Shown: in pieces, positions 6,270-6,974 of the stretch
Layout of the letters: each line of letters starts with the position of its first letter
Position numbering within the stretch: position 1 is the stretch's first letter
Source of the DNA: Burkholderiaceae bacterium
Lineage (GTDB): Bacteria; Pseudomonadota; Gammaproteobacteria; Burkholderiales; Burkholderiaceae_F
DNA length: 6,974 nucleotides
Direction: 5' to 3'
Assembly (NCBI GenBank): GCA_013696665.1
Contig: JACCYC010000365.1
Location: 1 to 6,974 of the forward strand
Made by a program: the position numbers and the translations under genes
Notes under the pieces: generated by a model
The model's database searches: none
Told to the model about the DNA's origin: nothing
The model's input: only the letters and a program-made list of their open reading frames with translations

Positions 6270-6653
6270 ATGCACAAGAGCAAGTTGGTTACGGCCGTTA
6301 TCGATTGCCAGGGGGATGATCTCGCGGGGGCAGCGCGCTTTTGGTCTGCAGCTTTGGGCCGCACGGTTGCGGCGTCCGACAATCCGGCAAAGGACAAGTA
6401 CGTGACGCTTGGCAGCGGAAAAGAGGAATTGATTGTCCTGTTGCAGAAGGTGCCACATCCCAGCCGTGTGCATCTCGACATCGAGTCGGACGACGTTGAG
6501 CAAGAGGTGAAGCGGCTTGAAGCCCTGGGCGCCGAGCGGGTCGAGCAGATCAAGACGTGGTGGGTAATGGAAGCGCCGACCGGCCACCGATTTTGCGTCG
6601 TCAAACCTCAGCGCGATGGCACCGTACCCGACGACGCCAATGACTGGAGCTGA
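6270..6653 (+). CDS. Glyoxalase-like VOC superfamily protein
   Basis: A 127-residue single-domain protein of the vicinal oxygen chelate superfamily, closest in style to the glyoxalase-like group annotated as Glyoxalase_6. The first beta-alpha-beta unit carries LAGAARFWSAALGRTV, the typical helix of the fold. The second reads SRVHLDIESDDVEQEVKRL, then EALGAERV and WWVMEAPTGHRFCVV. The usual DPEGNEFC turn is replaced by APTGHRFC, and the classical His/Glu metal triad is incomplete, with H68 the clearest candidate. Enzymatic glyoxalase activity is therefore doubtful, and a binding role is possible. The strong AGGAGGG fixes the start; the open frame extends back to 6048 inside the SGNH gene but is a shadow there. 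It lies 11 nt after the SGNH stop and is likely its operon partner. Confidence 0.87.
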   Translation: MHKSKLVTAVIDCQGDDLAGAARFWSAALGRTVAASDNPAKDKYVTLGSGKEELIVLLQKVPHPSRVHLDIESDDVEQEVKRLEALGAERVEQIKTWWVMEAPTGHRFCVVKPQRDGTVPDDANDWS

Positions 6654-6679
6654 ACGGTCGCTTGTTGACGCGACTTAGC

Positions 6680-6695
6680 GCTTGCTGCAGCAAGC
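6680..6695. other. Perfect 16-bp palindrome downstream of the VOC gene
   Basis: GCTTGCTGCAGCAAGC equals its own reverse complement. As RNA it could form a 6-bp stem with a TGCA loop. No T-run follows, so it is not a canonical intrinsic terminator. It lies 27 nt after the VOC stop codon and could be a weak transcript end or a dimeric-protein site. Confidence 0.4.
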
Positions 6696-6818
6696 ACGCC
6701 ATCCCGCGAGTCCTGAACGCCGAGGGCGCTGCGCGAATTCGGGTGGACGCGCGGCAGCGCCAATGACATATTCGGTGCTCTCGCTTTCCGCATTTTTATA
6801 GCGCCAATTCCTGCGAAC

Positions 6819-6974
6819 ATGCCTTTGCTTCCAGACGCTGACGATGACCATGCATCAGCGCTGCTGACGGCGATCGTTTCGTCGTCGGACGACGCCATTA
6901 TCAGCAAGACGCTTGAAGGCGTCATCACGTCGTGGAACGATGGCGCCGAGCGCATCTTCGGCTACACCAGCGAC
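6819..6974 (+). CDS. PAS-domain sensor protein, N-terminal fragment
   Basis: The first 52 codons of a gene that runs off the right edge with no stop. After an acidic start (MPLLPDADDDHAS), the sequence LLTAIVSSSDDAIISKTLEG and then ITSWNDGAERIFGYTSD is the classic opening of a PAS domain: the IV-x-SS-x-DAII strand, a Gly turn, and the WN-x-GAE-x-xFGY helix. Such N-terminal PAS domains usually belong to sensor histidine kinases or diguanylate cyclase/phosphodiesterase proteins; the output domain is outside the window. ATG 6819 is the first suitable start, with no evident Shine-Dalgarno. The 165-nt gap before it holds the palindrome and no other gene that I can support. Confidence 0.8.
   Translation, partial: MPLLPDADDDHASALLTAIVSSSDDAIISKTLEGVITSWNDGAERIFGYTSD

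Noticed and set aside
6608..6955. 115-residue minus-strand open frame at the right end
   Set aside because: It overlaps the VOC C-terminus and the PAS start in antisense; the plus-strand PAS motif is much stronger.

Overview
This is a GC-rich bacterial window with compact, intron-free genes and Shine-Dalgarno-type starts. The gene mix (PhyH/EctD-like dioxygenase, Fes/esterase-D-type hydrolase, hemerythrin, Nudix, SGNH and VOC proteins, a PAS sensor) suggests a proteobacterium, perhaps a betaproteobacterium. That placement is inference from style and family mix; no taxonomic marker gene is present.

Layout. 39-815 (+): a secreted tectonin-type beta-propeller protein. 890-1414 (-): a secreted, charged, coiled-coil protein of unknown function, convergent with the first gene. 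1557-2429 (+): an Fe(II)/2-oxoglutarate dioxygenase of the PhyH family with an EctD-like active-site motif, divergent from the coiled-coil gene. 2519-3274 (+): a two-helix membrane protein of unknown function, starting at GTG. 3237-4364 (-): an alpha/beta-hydrolase esterase whose 3' end overlaps the membrane-protein gene tail-to-tail by 38 bp. 4491-4979 (+): a hemerythrin-like di-iron protein, divergent from the esterase. 5000-5422 (-): a Nudix hydrolase, convergent with hemerythrin at a 20-nt gap. 5482-6258 (+): a membrane-anchored or secreted SGNH/GDSL hydrolase. 6270-6653 (+): a glyoxalase-like VOC protein whose ribosome binding site overlaps the SGNH stop codon. 6819-6974 (+): the N-terminus of a PAS-domain sensor, cut by the window edge.

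How the genes work together. Only the SGNH and VOC genes look like an operon. The other neighbours mostly alternate strand, so each is probably its own transcription unit and no shared pathway is evident. There is no rRNA, tRNA, CRISPR array, insertion sequence or integrase, and no gene-free stretch longer than about 165 bases. I found no convincing undescribed multi-gene system. The most distinctive points are the alternating long/short blades of the propeller protein, the orphan EctD-like dioxygenase, the large insertion in the esterase, and the Asn-to-His change in block III of the SGNH hydrolase.
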